A stretch of DNA of 64,000 nt from Brevundimonas bullata (GTDB taxonomy: Bacteria; Pseudomonadota; Alphaproteobacteria; Caulobacterales; Caulobacteraceae): contig NZ_JACHLM010000001.1 in NCBI RefSeq assembly GCF_014207965.1, positions 496,001 through 560,000 on the forward strand, in the 5' to 3' direction. Below, in pieces: positions 1 through 7,388 of the stretch. Within the stretch, counting starts at the first letter, position 1. Every line of letters begins with the position of its first letter. The position numbers and the translations under genes were made by a program. The notes under the pieces are model-generated. The model was not told where the DNA came from and did no database searches. It worked only from the letters and a program-made list of their open reading frames with translations.

Positions 1-218
1 GCAAGGTCGCCGCCGAATATGTGCTGCGCTGGGTCCCCGCCGGCACCCACGACTGGCGCCAGTTCCTCAAGCCCGAGGAGCTGCGCGCCATGCTGGACGG
101 CGAGCCCCTGACCGTCACCGGCCCCTATGGGCTGGCCTATGACCCGCTCAACGACCGCTGGAGCGAGGGCGACGACGTGGGCATCAACTACATGATGATG
201 GCGACGCGGGACGCCTGA
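1..218 (+). CDS. ubiG: UbiG, ubiquinone biosynthesis O-methyltransferase (3' end only)
   Basis: The reading frame is open from the window edge (first full codon at base 3) to a TGA ending at 218, so only the last ~71 residues are present. The tail has the UbiG C-terminal pattern: a V-A-A-E-Y-V-L-R-W stretch, G-T-H-D-W, a ...F-L-K-P-E-E-L segment, then [10 protein letters not shown] near the end. UbiG uses S-adenosylmethionine for both O-methylations of ubiquinone synthesis at the inner membrane. The SAM-binding core lies outside the window, so the call rests on the C-terminal signature alone. The downstream neighbour is an insertion sequence, so there is no operon context on this side. Confidence 0.75.
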   Translation, partial: KVAAEYVLRWVPAGTHDWRQFLKPEELRAMLDGEPLTVTGPYGLAYDPLNDRWSEGDDVGINYMMMATRDA

Positions 219-239
219 CGCCCCGCGCCTTGCCTCTAG

Positions 240-251
240 GGTCCGGACTCA
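240..251 (+). repeat. Left terminal inverted repeat of the IS5-family element
   Basis: GGTCCGGACTCA matches the reverse complement of the right end (GCTCCGTACTCA) at 10 of 12 positions. It is preceded directly by CTAG, the presumed target duplication. Confidence 0.75.
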
Positions 252-683
252 TTTGGCCCAGTAACAGACGGTGGCGGCGATGAGCACGCCGGAGAGGTAG
301 TTGGTCGCGAGCTTGTCGTAGCGGGTGGCGACGCGGCGATAGTCCTTGAGCCTGGCCCAGAGGCGCTCGACGGTGTTGCGCTGACGATAGGCGACGACGT
401 CGTAGGGGATGGGGCGTTTTCGCGACGTCGTGGTCGGGATGACGGCTTCGGCGTTGCGCTCGGCCAGACGCTTCCTGAGGTGATCGGCGTCGTAGCCGCG
501 ATCAGCCAGCAGCTTTCGAAACGGCCCGGCGGCCTCGATCAGGGCGTGGGCCATGGTGATGTCATTGGTGTTGCCGGCGCTTAGCAGCAGCACGCGGGGC
601 CTGCCTCGGTCGTCCACCAGTCCGTGGATCTTGGTCGTCCGCCCGCCTCTGGAGCGGCCTATGCTCTGGAAGAAGGCCCCCCT
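249..683 (-). CDS. IS5-family transposase, OrfB (C-terminal part, reached by -1 frameshift)
   Basis: The frame is open from 683 to the TGA at 249-251. After a -1 slip in the G run it continues OrfA as ...G-G-A-F-F-Q-S-I-G-R-S-R-G-G-R-T-T-K, the usual IS5 junction. It carries the second catalytic Asp in the ADRGYDAD motif and the catalytic Glu in NTVERLWARLKDYRR. An internal ATG (617) could give a shorter OrfB alone, but this would lack the junction. DDE transposases of this family cut and paste by strand transfer at short TA-centred targets. Confidence 0.85.
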   Translation of the reverse strand, partial: RGAFFQSIGRSRGGRTTKIHGLVDDRGRPRVLLLSAGNTNDITMAHALIEAAGPFRKLLADRGYDADHLRKRLAERNAEAVIPTTTSRKRPIPYDVVAYRQRNTVERLWARLKDYRRVATRYDKLATNYLSGVLIAATVCYWAK

Positions 684-1006
684 TTAGCGCCCGCCGCCGA
701 CCGGTGAGCCTTGACCGAGGTCGAGTCGATGGCGGCGCTGGAGTAGACGCCGCTGTGGCCGGTCAGGGCTTTAAAGATGTCGTGCCAGACGCCTTGGCGG
801 CTCCACCGGTTGAAGCGATTGTAGACCGTTGTGTACGGCCCGTACTCGGCCGGGCAGTCGCGCCAGCGCCCGCCCGACTGGAGCATGTAGACGATGCCGG
901 AGATCACCCGGTGATCATCGACCCGTCGCGCACCGCGACGTCCGCGAGGCAGGTGTGGCTCGATCCGCGCCCAAGCCTCGTCATCCAGCCAGTAGAGCTT
1001 CCGCAT
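659..1006 (-). CDS. IS5-family transposase, OrfA (N-terminal part)
   Basis: This 115-residue frame begins MRKLYWLDDEAW and has the typical IS5 N-terminal pattern: a DNA-binding region, the G-G-R-W-R-D-C-P segment, then A-I-D-S-T-S-V-K-A-H-R, which carries the first catalytic Asp. It stops shortly after a G-A-K-G-G stretch. Full activity needs joining to OrfB by a -1 ribosomal frameshift at the AAAGGGGGG tract (677-685). The ATG start lies about 70 bp inside the right end of the element. No inactivating mutation is seen apart from the frame change, which is normal for this group. Confidence 0.88.
   Translation of the reverse strand: MRKLYWLDDEAWARIEPHLPRGRRGARRVDDHRVISGIVYMLQSGGRWRDCPAEYGPYTTVYNRFNRWSRQGVWHDIFKALTGHSGVYSSAAIDSTSVKAHRSAAGAKGGPSSRA
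677..685 (-). other. Probable programmed -1 frameshift site in the transposase
   Basis: The minus strand reads AAAGGGGGG here, followed by the end of OrfA. The OrfB frame has a TAA just upstream of this tract and is open downstream, so the slip must happen within it. The location matches the conserved IS5 protein junction. Confidence 0.7.
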
Positions 1007-1064
1007 TCAAGGTCCCCTTCCAGAAACCTTGAATCAGAGCACGCCCCTGACGACCAGGACTTAT

Positions 1065-1076
1065 TGAGTACGGAGC
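1065..1076 (-). repeat. Right terminal inverted repeat of the IS5-family element
   Basis: Mirror of the repeat at 240-251. It is followed by CTAG at 1077-1080. That CTAG also holds the TAG stop codon of the lipocalin gene on the minus strand (1079-1077). Confidence 0.75.
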
Positions 1077-1631
1077 CTAGTGCTGCGTCTCGCGCAGCAG
1101 CGACAGGTCGTAACCCAGGGCCTGGACCCGGTTGCGCAAGGCCTGGCGGGTTTCCGCCGCAGGGCGAGCCTCGCGGCTGAGGAGCCAGAGATAGCGGCCC
1201 GAGGGCTCGCCGACGATGGACCAGCTGTAGTCGTCGGCGTGGTCCAGAACCCAGTAGTCGCCGACATAGAAGGGGCCGAAGAAGGAGACCTTCAGCTTGG
1301 CGTTGTCGCTGCCTTCGACGATCTTGGCGCGGGCCTCGGCCTGTTTCACGGGGCCGTCGACCGCGCCCTGACGGCAGCGGTTCAGCACGCCGATCAGGCC
1401 GTCGTCGCGCAGGCTGTAATCAGCCGTCACCGCCTCGCAGTCCTTCTGGAAGCCGGCCTCGTAGCGGGCCAGCTCGTACCAGCGGCCGAGATAGCGATCC
1501 AGGTCCACCGGCTTGGCGGGCTGCGGCACGGCGGCGTTGCCGACCGGCCCGCGTTGCAAGGTGGCGCAGGCGCCCAGGGCCAGGGCGGCGCCGGCCAGCA
1601 GGACGAGGGGAAGGGTGCGTTTGAAGCTCAT
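1077..1631 (-). CDS. blc: Outer-membrane lipocalin (Blc family) lipoprotein
   Basis: 184 residues. An N-terminal lipoprotein signal (hydrophobic stretch then L-G-A-C, cysteine at residue 21) is followed by a lipocalin fold starting at about residue 42 (DLDRYLGRWYELARYE, containing the family G-x-W motif). Later strands include the FGPFYVGDYWVLDH and S-G-R-Y-L-W-L-L-S-R segments typical of bacterial Blc. Blc lipocalins bind lysophospholipids or fatty acids and are usually linked to membrane stress. The TAG stop lies inside the CTAG duplicated by the neighbouring IS element, so the protein is intact although the insertion abuts it. Confidence 0.88.
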   Translation of the reverse strand: MSFKRTLPLVLLAGAALALGACATLQRGPVGNAAVPQPAKPVDLDRYLGRWYELARYEAGFQKDCEAVTADYSLRDDGLIGVLNRCRQGAVDGPVKQAEARAKIVEGSDNAKLKVSFFGPFYVGDYWVLDHADDYSWSIVGEPSGRYLWLLSREARPAAETRQALRNRVQALGYDLSLLRETQH

Positions 1632-1668
1632 GGGGTCCGAAAGACTCGAGGCCCGCTTAAGGTTCCGC

Positions 1669-2202
1669 TTAGAGCGTCCGGATCATGTAGCGGGCGTCGT
1701 CGCCGTAGCTGGCCAGCTTTTCGGCCATGCCGGGCGGGGTCTGGACGACGAAGCCGTTGCGCTCCCAGAAGCCCGTCGCCTCGTTGACGGCGACCAGGGC
1801 GATCTCCTGCCAGCCCGCCGCCTTCGACTGCTCCGCCAGACGCTCGACGATGGGCCGCGTGTAGCCGCCGCCGCGCGTGTCGGGATGGACCGCCAGATCA
1901 TGCAGATAGATGACCTCGGCGTCGCTCGGAACCGCGCCGATCAGGCTGTCCAGCGGCGGGGCCGAATTCCGACGCCAGGGATAGGCCATCAGATAGCCCA
2001 TGACGGTTCCCGCTTCGTCAGACAGGACGAAGCAGCCCTCGGGGGCCAGGGCCTGACGCTCGGCGAAACACTCGCGCGCCTCGAAATGGTCGGGGAAGGA
2101 CAGACGGGCGACCGCGACGACCCCGTCGATATCGCTAGGCGTCATCGGCCGCCAGGCTAGCTGGGACAGCGGGCGTTCAGTTCCGCCTTGTTGAATGTCC
2201 AT
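1669..2202 (-). CDS. GNAT-family N-acetyltransferase
   Basis: 177 residues from this start. GNAT features are visible: a first strand W-R-P-M-T-P-S-D-I-D, a central E-V-I-Y-L-H-D-L-A-V-H strand, the acetyl-CoA loop H-P-D-T-R-G-G-G-Y and a final strand F-W-E-R-N-G-F. The substrate is unknown. The chosen start overlaps the preceding gene by 46 bp but keeps the first beta strand; an ATG at 2145 would avoid the overlap and lose part of it. The start is therefore uncertain. The gene follows 2157-2633 in the same direction and is probably cotranscribed with it. Confidence 0.75.
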   Translation of the reverse strand: MDIQQGGTERPLSQLAWRPMTPSDIDGVVAVARLSFPDHFEARECFAERQALAPEGCFVLSDEAGTVMGYLMAYPWRRNSAPPLDSLIGAVPSDAEVIYLHDLAVHPDTRGGGYTRPIVERLAEQSKAAGWQEIALVAVNEATGFWERNGFVVQTPPGMAEKLASYGDDARYMIRTL

Positions 2203-2633
2203 TCCGCACTCCGGGTCTCATCATCATCCGCCCCTTCGATGCGGGCGGCCAGCACATCCCCCGTGCGTTGATAGAGGATGCGGTGCGGAAAGTCGTTGGC
2301 GGGGTTGGCGAAAACCACGCGCTGCGGGCCGCTTTCGATCAGCCGGAAGGGGACGGCGGCTGCCCCTTCGGGCCGTGCGAAGTAGGCCAGGCCGCCTTCC
2401 GGAGCCGGTCCGATATGGGCGGATTCGAAGCCGCTGCGGCCATTGCGCACGGTGACGGCGGAGCCGACGATCAGGCCCAGGCGCGGATCGCTCCAGGTCT
2501 CAGACGCCTCGCGCCCGCCGGAGCAGTCCAGCCAGTAGCCGGCCAGCCACGACAGGTCGGGCGCGGGCCCAGACGCAGGTGATGGGGTCTGCATCAGAGC
2601 GGCGGACATCAGGGCGGTCAGCAGCGACATCAA
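2157..2633 (-). CDS. Secreted or periplasmic DUF6265-like protein
   Basis: 158 residues with a short hydrophobic N-terminus (MMSLLTALMSAALM) that looks like a signal peptide, then a conserved W-L-A-G-Y-W opening, L-I-V-G-S-A in the middle and F-A-N-P-A-N-D-F-P-H-R-I near the end. The pattern of a W-x-x-G-x-W start with NDFPHRI resembles the DUF6265 family of small beta-barrel exported proteins with no known reaction. Family assignment is by recall. It overlaps the GNAT gene downstream, suggesting one transcript. Confidence 0.65.
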   Translation of the reverse strand: MMSLLTALMSAALMQTPSPASGPAPDLSWLAGYWLDCSGGREASETWSDPRLGLIVGSAVTVRNGRSGFESAHIGPAPEGGLAYFARPEGAAAVPFRLIESGPQRVVFANPANDFPHRILYQRTGDVLAARIEGADDDETRSAEWTFNKAELNARCPS

Positions 2634-2666
2634 GGTCTCCCTCCTCGGTTGGGTAAGAAGCCTAGA

Positions 2667-3476
2667 TCAGTCCGACCCGTCCGGCTTGTAGCTTTGCGAC
2701 GCCAGTTGCCGGGCCAGTTCCATCTGTTCGCGCGCCCATTCGGTGGCGGTGCAGCCGAGGAAGCGGCGGAAGTCGCGGGCCATCTGCGGCTGGTCGAAAT
2801 AGCCGGCGGCCAGCCCGGCCTCCAACCAGGGAGCGGCGTCCTGGCCCATGGCGTGGTCGAAGACGCGGCGGAAGCGAAAGACCGACCGCAGGGTGCGCGG
2901 GGCCACGCCGACCCGGTCGCGAAAGCGGCGTTGCTGGGCGCGGCGGTCGGCGGGCGACAGGGCCGGCGCTTCCGTCTCGCGTTCGGCGGCGGAGACCTCG
3001 GCGCGGACGGCGGGGTCGATGCGCCAGCCTCCGGCGCGGCGCTGGCCCTCCAGCCAGTCGGACAGGGCTGCCGCCTGACCCGCCGGATCGCCGGACGGGG
3101 CGGAAAAACCCGCCAGCCGCGCCACCAGATCGAGACGCCGGTCGGTCGCTTCAATCAGAGGGCTCCCGAGGAAATCCCGCGCGCCATCCGGCTCGAAGCG
3201 GGCGGCGACGATCTCGACCGGCCCGACGGGGCGGATGGCCATGGGCCGGGTCATCTGGCCGGCGAAGATGACCGGCGGCTGGGGCCCGAAGACGCCGTCC
3301 TCGCCCGCCTCCTCGTAGGGGGCGGCCAGGTCGATCACCAGTTCGGGGCAGCCGTCGGGGGCGATGCGCTGCACCGCGCCCGAGGGCTCCGGCGCCGCAT
3401 AGGTCCAAAGGGTGCGGACGAAGGGGCGCAGGCTCGGCGGCGGCGCGAACTCTTCGTATCTCTCCCCCTGCCCCAT
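2667..3476 (-). CDS. AraC-family transcriptional regulator
   Basis: 269 residues. The N-terminal ~150 residues are a DUF6597-like sensor region (SLRPFVRTLWTY, APDGCPELVIDL, F-A-G-Q-M-T-R-P). The C-terminal half has the double helix-turn-helix: QQRRFRDRVGVAPRTLRSVFR for the first unit and A-A-G-Y-F-D-Q-P-Q-M-A-R-D-F-R-R-F-L-G for the second, the usual AraC signature. The effector is unknown. It lies four bases downstream of the DUF1178 gene stop, in the same direction, so it may share its transcript. Confidence 0.85.
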   Translation of the reverse strand: MGQGERYEEFAPPPSLRPFVRTLWTYAAPEPSGAVQRIAPDGCPELVIDLAAPYEEAGEDGVFGPQPPVIFAGQMTRPMAIRPVGPVEIVAARFEPDGARDFLGSPLIEATDRRLDLVARLAGFSAPSGDPAGQAAALSDWLEGQRRAGGWRIDPAVRAEVSAAERETEAPALSPADRRAQQRRFRDRVGVAPRTLRSVFRFRRVFDHAMGQDAAPWLEAGLAAGYFDQPQMARDFRRFLGCTATEWAREQMELARQLASQSYKPDGSD

Positions 3477-3480
3477 CCGC

Positions 3481-3912
3481 TCAGTTGGCCTTCTTCGGGT
3501 CGGGCGGCAGACTGGGCAGGGCGGCGCAGGATACGCCGTCGTCCTTCAGCTTCTTGATGTCGGCGGGGGTGGCCTCGCCGTAGATCTCGCGCTTCTCGGA
3601 TCGGCCTTCGTGGATGTCGCGGGCCTCGCGGGCGAAGGCGTCGCCGACATAGTCGAAATTCTGCTCGACGTGGTCGCGCACCTGGCGCGCCGCCTGCATC
3701 ATCATGGCCTGCATCTTCGCCATGTCCGGCGCGGGCGCGGCCTTCTTCGTACCCGCCACGGCCGGAGCCATCACCTGCTTGCGCACCCCGGTGGAGCCGC
3801 AGAAGGGGCATTCGACCAGACCGCGCGCGGCCTGATCGTCATAGTCGGAGGATGAGGCGAACCAGGCCTCGAAGCCGTGGTCGTGGTCGCAGGACAGGGC
3901 GTAGCGGATCAT
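3481..3912 (-). CDS. DUF1178 family protein
   Basis: 143 residues starting MIRYALSCDHDHGFEAWF, the hallmark of DUF1178, with two cysteines in V-E-C-P-F-C-G that probably bind a metal. The middle is a Met/Ala-rich helix and the end has A-R-D-I-H-E-G and E-I-Y-G-E-A-T, also typical. No reaction is known for this family. In many alphaproteobacteria it lies beside a nitrilase-like hydrolase and a glutaredoxin, as here (10 bp after the hydrolase), suggesting a shared operon with a redox or repair theme. Confidence 0.88.
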   Translation of the reverse strand: MIRYALSCDHDHGFEAWFASSSDYDDQAARGLVECPFCGSTGVRKQVMAPAVAGTKKAAPAPDMAKMQAMMMQAARQVRDHVEQNFDYVGDAFAREARDIHEGRSEKREIYGEATPADIKKLKDDGVSCAALPSLPPDPKKAN

Positions 3913-3922
3913 GACGGCCCGA

Positions 3923-4762
3923 TCATTGCGGCCAGTCGAAATCGCGGTCGTGCAGCAGGGAGGGGACCGCCTGTCGCGCGCGCTGGACGGCGCTCAGGTC
4001 CAGGGTCGCAGGCAGCACGCACGGGTCGTCATGGTCGGCCTTGGCGATGATCTCGCCCCAGGGGCCGACAATGGTGGAGCGACCCCAGGTCTGGCGGCCG
4101 TCCTCGTGCGCGCCGCCCTGGGCCGGGGCCATGACGAAGGCCCCGGTCTCGATGGCGCGGGCCCGCAACAGGGTCTCCCAGTGGGCCTCGCCGGTCGGGC
4201 GGGTGAAGGCGGCGGGCACCGCGATCATCGTCGCGCCAGTCTTGGCCAGAGCGCGATACAGATGCGGGAAGCGCACGTCGTAGCAGATGCTGAGACCCAG
4301 CCGGCCCCAGGGCGTTTCGGCCACGGTCGCGCCGACGCCGGGCCGGACCGAGGCGCTCTCGCGATAGGTCTCGCCCCCCGGCAGATCGACGTCGAAGACG
4401 TGCAGCTTGTCATAGCGGGCGACCACCGCCCCGGTCGGATCAACCAGCAGGGAGCGGTTGGCGGCGCGGTCGTCGCCGGGCGCATCCGAGCGCACAATGG
4501 CCGAGCCGATCAGCAGCCAGACGCCGAGCTCGTCGGCCAGAGCGCGCAGGCCGAGGACGGCGGGGTCGGCGTCCTCGGTGGACAGGGCGGCGTCGCGCAG
4601 ACCCCGGCGCTGTTCGAGGACGTTCGTCCCCTCGGGCGTCAGGATCAGTTTCGCACCGCCCGCCGCCGCTTCGCGGATCAGCGGCTCGACATGGGCCAAG
4701 CCCGCGCTCGCCGTCGCCGGCGTCCGCGTCTGGATCAGCGCAACGTCGAGCCGCTCGTCCAT
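3923..4762 (-). CDS. Carbon-nitrogen hydrolase, Nit1/NitFhit type (probable deaminated-glutathione amidase)
   Basis: 279 residues with the nitrilase catalytic triad: Glu in L-I-L-T-P-E-G, Lys in Y-D-K-L-H-V-F-D, and Cys in G-L-S-I-C-Y-D-V-R-F-P. The L-H-V-F-D and E-S-x-x-x-x-P-G spacing fits the Nit1 branch, which hydrolyses deaminated glutathione in repair of side products. That substrate is family knowledge, not shown here. The start ATG overlaps the glutaredoxin stop by one base (TGATG), consistent with coupled translation and a glutathione-related role. Confidence 0.85.
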   Translation of the reverse strand: MDERLDVALIQTRTPATASAGLAHVEPLIREAAAGGAKLILTPEGTNVLEQRRGLRDAALSTEDADPAVLGLRALADELGVWLLIGSAIVRSDAPGDDRAANRSLLVDPTGAVVARYDKLHVFDVDLPGGETYRESASVRPGVGATVAETPWGRLGLSICYDVRFPHLYRALAKTGATMIAVPAAFTRPTGEAHWETLLRARAIETGAFVMAPAQGGAHEDGRQTWGRSTIVGPWGEIIAKADHDDPCVLPATLDLSAVQRARQAVPSLLHDRDFDWPQ

Positions 4763-5019
4763 CAGGCCGCCAGCAGGGCGTCGAGACCGCCGCGCGCATC
4801 CAGGGCGTGGATGTCGTCGGAGCCACCCACGTGTTTGTCGCCGACAAAGATCTGCGGGAAGGTCGACTTGCCGTTGGCGCGGGCGACCATCTCGGCCTTG
4901 ATCTCGGGATCACGCGAGGCGACGATTTCCGTAAATTCGACGCCCTTGCGCTTCAACAGAGCCATGGCGGCGGTGCAATAGGGGCAACCGGGCTTGGTGT
5001 AGATAACGACTTCGGCCAA
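4762..5019 (-). CDS. grxC: Glutaredoxin 3
   Basis: 85 residues, the normal size. The redox motif C-P-Y-C sits at residues 12-15 after V-V-I-Y-T-K-P-G, and the cis-proline T-F-P-Q-I-F-V plus G-G-S-D-D-I-H-A-L glutathione-binding segments are present. Glutaredoxin 3 reduces protein disulfides with glutathione in the cytoplasm. It heads a minus-strand cluster with the nitrilase-like hydrolase (1-bp overlap) and DUF1178. Confidence 0.95.
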   Translation of the reverse strand: MAEVVIYTKPGCPYCTAAMALLKRKGVEFTEIVASRDPEIKAEMVARANGKSTFPQIFVGDKHVGGSDDIHALDARGGLDALLAA

Positions 5020-5049
5020 CTCAGAGTCTCCAATACTCAGATTAACCCC

Positions 5050-5868
5050 CTACTTAGGCGGTTCGCGCGCGGTTCGCACCCTCGCGATGACCGCCAGGTC
5101 CACCGCACGGGCTCCGGCGGACAAAAGGACGCGGGCGCAGGCCTCGGCCGTGGCCCCCGTGGTCAGGACGTCATCGACCAGAAGGACGCGCCGCCCCTTG
5201 ATCCGACGACGCCCGGCCTCGGTGACGGCGAAGGCCTTTTTCACGTTCAGACGCCGCCCGCGCGCCGACTTGCCCCCCTGGCTATCGGTCGGGGTCGCCC
5301 GGATGAGGGCGTCGGGCAGATAGTCGAGCCCGGCGGTGCGGGCCAGGGGCCGGGCGATCTCGGCGGCCTGATTGAAGCGCCGGGCCAGCAGTCGAGACCG
5401 GTGCAGGGGCACAGGGACCACGGCGTCGGCCTCGGCCAGGACATCGGCGGCGGAGCGGGCGATCCAGCGGGCGAACAGGGGGGCGAACTGCTGCTGGTCG
5501 CCGTGCTTGAACTTGAGGATCAGACCGCGTGAGGCCTCGTCATAGACGCAAGCCGCGCGGGCGCGGGCGAAGGCGTAGGGCTGGACCTGACAGGCCACAC
5601 AGCGGTCGGAGGCGAAGTCCCCGCCGTCATACTCGAACGCCGCGCCGCAGCCGTCGCAGACAGGCGCCTCAAGGAACGCCACCCGGCTCCAGGCGTCGGG
5701 CGACAGGCCGGCCGAGGCCGTGGCCTCGCGGCTGTCGTGGGCCATCGGCGGCAACAAAAGGTCCAGCAGTCCGCGCGCCCATTCTCGCACCTGGCCGCGC
5801 GCGCCCAGCGATATATGGGCCGTCGCGTCTTTCAATCCGGTCCGCCAACCCCCATCCTGAACGGACAT
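5050..5868 (-). CDS. comF: ComF family protein (phosphoribosyltransferase-like)
   Basis: About 272 residues from the ATG at 5868. There is an L-L-D-L-L-L-P-P opening, a four-cysteine zinc site (V-C-D-G-C-G, then R-C-V-A-C), the A-V-V-P-V-P-L-H segment, R-R-F-N-Q-A, and the PRPP-binding loop V-L-L-V-D-D-V-L-T-T-G-A-T. ComF proteins are linked to competence and DNA uptake; their enzymatic reaction is not settled. The start codon shares bases with the divergent methyltransferase ATG at 5867 (a CATG palindrome), so the two genes leave no room for separate promoters. Each promoter must lie inside the other gene, or the true start of one is further in. Confidence 0.88.
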   Translation of the reverse strand: MSVQDGGWRTGLKDATAHISLGARGQVREWARGLLDLLLPPMAHDSREATASAGLSPDAWSRVAFLEAPVCDGCGAAFEYDGGDFASDRCVACQVQPYAFARARAACVYDEASRGLILKFKHGDQQQFAPLFARWIARSAADVLAEADAVVPVPLHRSRLLARRFNQAAEIARPLARTAGLDYLPDALIRATPTDSQGGKSARGRRLNVKKAFAVTEAGRRRIKGRRVLLVDDVLTTGATAEACARVLLSAGARAVDLAVIARVRTAREPPK

Positions 5869-6754
5869 GAGCGCCCCCTCCTCCGGTCCCCCGATCATCT
5901 TCGACGCCGCCCGCCGCGCCGCGCGCCTGAGCCGCGCCGTCCGACGTTTCCCCGACGCCGACTTCCTGCACCTGCGCGCCGCCGAGAATGCGGTGAACAG
6001 TCTGGAGGTGATCCTGCGCGAGTTTCAGGCCCCCGTCGACCTGTCGCCCCATCCCGGCGTCTTCGCCCGCGTCCTGGCCGACAGCACGGCCCGCGATCGC
6101 GTGGGCAAGGTCCGCGTCGCGGGCTCGACGCCCGAGCGCGCCGCGCCGGGCGCCGGGCCTCTGGGACTGGAGGACGGATCGGCCGATCTGATCGTCAACC
6201 TATTGGGCCTGCACTGGGCCAACGACCTGCCCGGCGCCCTGAGCCAGATCCGGCGCGCGCTGAAGCCCGACGGCCTGTTCGTGGCCAGCCTGTTCGGCGC
6301 CGCGACGCTGAAGGAGTTGCGCGGCGTCCTGACCGAGGCCGAGTTGGAGGTCAACGGCGGGGCGCAGGCGCGCGTCTCACCCTTCGCCGACGGGTTTGAC
6401 GGCGCGGCCCTGTTGCAGCGCGCCGGGTTCGCCCTGCCGGTGACCGACGTGGATCGGGTGACGGTGCGCTATAATGATCCCTTCGCCCTGATGCGCGACC
6501 TGCGGGCCATGGGCGAGACCAATGTGCTGGCGGGGCCGATCCGGCCGCTGAGCCGGGCCGTGCTGGCGCGCGCGGCCCAGCTTTACGCCGAACGCCACGC
6601 CGGGGCGGACGGCCGCATCCCCGCGACCTTCGAGATGGTGCATCTGGCCGGCTGGGCCCCGCACGAGGATCAGCAAAAGCCCTTGCCGCGCGGCTCAGCC
6701 AAGATGCGGCTGGCGGATGCGCTGGGCGTCAGGGAACAGACGGGCGAGCCCTGA
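5867..6754 (+). CDS. Class I SAM-dependent methyltransferase, BioC/NDUFAF5-like
   Basis: 295 residues. After an N-terminal helix region (I-I-F-D-A-A-R-R-A-A-R-L), a degenerate SAM fold follows, with D-G-S-A-D-L-I-V-N-L-L-G-L-H-W-A-N-D-L-P-G as motif II and L-K-P-D-G-L-F-V-A-S-L-F-G as post-motif. The L-H-W-x-N-D-L-P-G stretch is characteristic of the NDUFAF5/BioC group found beside comF in Caulobacterales. In mitochondria NDUFAF5 acts in complex I assembly as an arginine hydroxylase, so true methyl transfer here is not certain. Confidence 0.82.
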   Translation: MSAPSSGPPIIFDAARRAARLSRAVRRFPDADFLHLRAAENAVNSLEVILREFQAPVDLSPHPGVFARVLADSTARDRVGKVRVAGSTPERAAPGAGPLGLEDGSADLIVNLLGLHWANDLPGALSQIRRALKPDGLFVASLFGAATLKELRGVLTEAELEVNGGAQARVSPFADGFDGAALLQRAGFALPVTDVDRVTVRYNDPFALMRDLRAMGETNVLAGPIRPLSRAVLARAAQLYAERHAGADGRIPATFEMVHLAGWAPHEDQQKPLPRGSAKMRLADALGVREQTGEP

Positions 6755-6763
6755 AGCCTCGAG

Positions 6764-6946
6764 TCAGCCGCCGTCGACGGCGGCGCCGATCGCGGTGCTG
6801 ATCTTGTCATACATCACGTCTGTCTGGCTGGCGAAGGCGCCGACCGCCCCGATGATGACCAGAAAGATCAGGGCGCAGATCAGGCCGTATTCGATGGCGG
6901 TGGCGCCGCTGTCGTCGCGAAGAAACCGGCCGATGAAACGTCGCAT
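6764..6946 (-). CDS. Flp/Fap-type pilin subunit (orphan)
   Basis: 60 residues. A short charged leader (MRRFIGRFLRDDSG) is followed by A-T-A-I-E-Y-G-L and a hydrophobic helix L-I-F-L-V-I-I-G-A-V. The G then E-Y pattern matches the class IVb prepilin processing site of Flp pilins. No tad/cpa assembly genes or prepilin peptidase lie nearby, so it would rely on machinery elsewhere or is a spare copy. It faces the methyltransferase gene tail to tail and lies 25 bp downstream of mutT in the same direction. Confidence 0.88.
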   Translation of the reverse strand: MRRFIGRFLRDDSGATAIEYGLICALIFLVIIGAVGAFASQTDVMYDKISTAIGAAVDGG

Positions 6947-6971
6947 CCTGGCCCCCTCCTGCGGCGGCTGA

Positions 6972-7388
6972 TCAGAGCAGGTCGCGCAACCAGGCGACCA
7001 GGGGTTCGTCAGCCGGGGGCATGGGATAGTCCGACAGCTTGTTCGGCTTCACCCAGGCCAGGCCCGCATGTTCGCGCGCCACGACCACGCCGGACCAACG
7101 CCGGCACAGGTAGAGTGGCATCAACAAGTGAAAGGATTCGTAAGCGTGACTGGTAAACACGAAGGGGGCCAGGCAGGCCTCGTTCACGTCGATGCCCAGT
7201 TCTTCGTTCAGTTCGCGGATCAGGGCCTGTTCGGGCCGCTCGCCCGGCTCGACCTTGCCGCCCGGAAATTCCCACAGGCCCGCCAGTTGCTTGCCCTCGG
7301 GCCGCTTGGCGATCAGCACGCGGCCGTCGGCGTCGATCAGGGCGACGGCGACGACGAGCACGGTAGGGACCGCTGCGCCCTCGCTCAC
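6972..7388 (-). CDS. mutT: 8-oxo-dGTP diphosphatase (MutT/Nudix)
   Basis: 138 residues from a GTG start. The Nudix box is complete: G-G-K-V-E-P-G-E-R-P-E followed by A-L-I-R-E-L-N-E-E-L-G-I. L-W-E-F-P-G-G-K just before it is the typical MutT substrate-side motif. MutT removes oxidised guanine nucleotides from the pool. The GTG start overlaps the argJ stop (GTGA, 4 bp), indicating coupled translation in a PPIase-argJ-mutT operon. The same gene order is familiar from other Caulobacterales. Confidence 0.9.
   Translation of the reverse strand: MSEGAAVPTVLVVAVALIDADGRVLIAKRPEGKQLAGLWEFPGGKVEPGERPEQALIRELNEELGIDVNEACLAPFVFTSHAYESFHLLMPLYLCRRWSGVVVAREHAGLAWVKPNKLSDYPMPPADEPLVAWLRDLL

Larger units (their letters stand above)
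240..1076 (-). mobile_element. IS5-family insertion sequence (IS427-like group), 837 bp, apparently intact
   Basis: A two-frame DDE transposase is bounded by imperfect 12-bp terminal inverted repeats (240-251 and 1065-1076, 10 of 12 matching). It is flanked on both sides by CTAG (236-239 and 1077-1080), which reads as the target duplication. Length, two overlapping frames with an A3G6 slippery stretch, and a CTAG/TA target fit the IS427 group of IS5. The element lies between ubiG and the lipocalin gene. Nothing appears deleted, so it may still be mobile. The exact IS name cannot be given without a database comparison. Confidence 0.85.
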
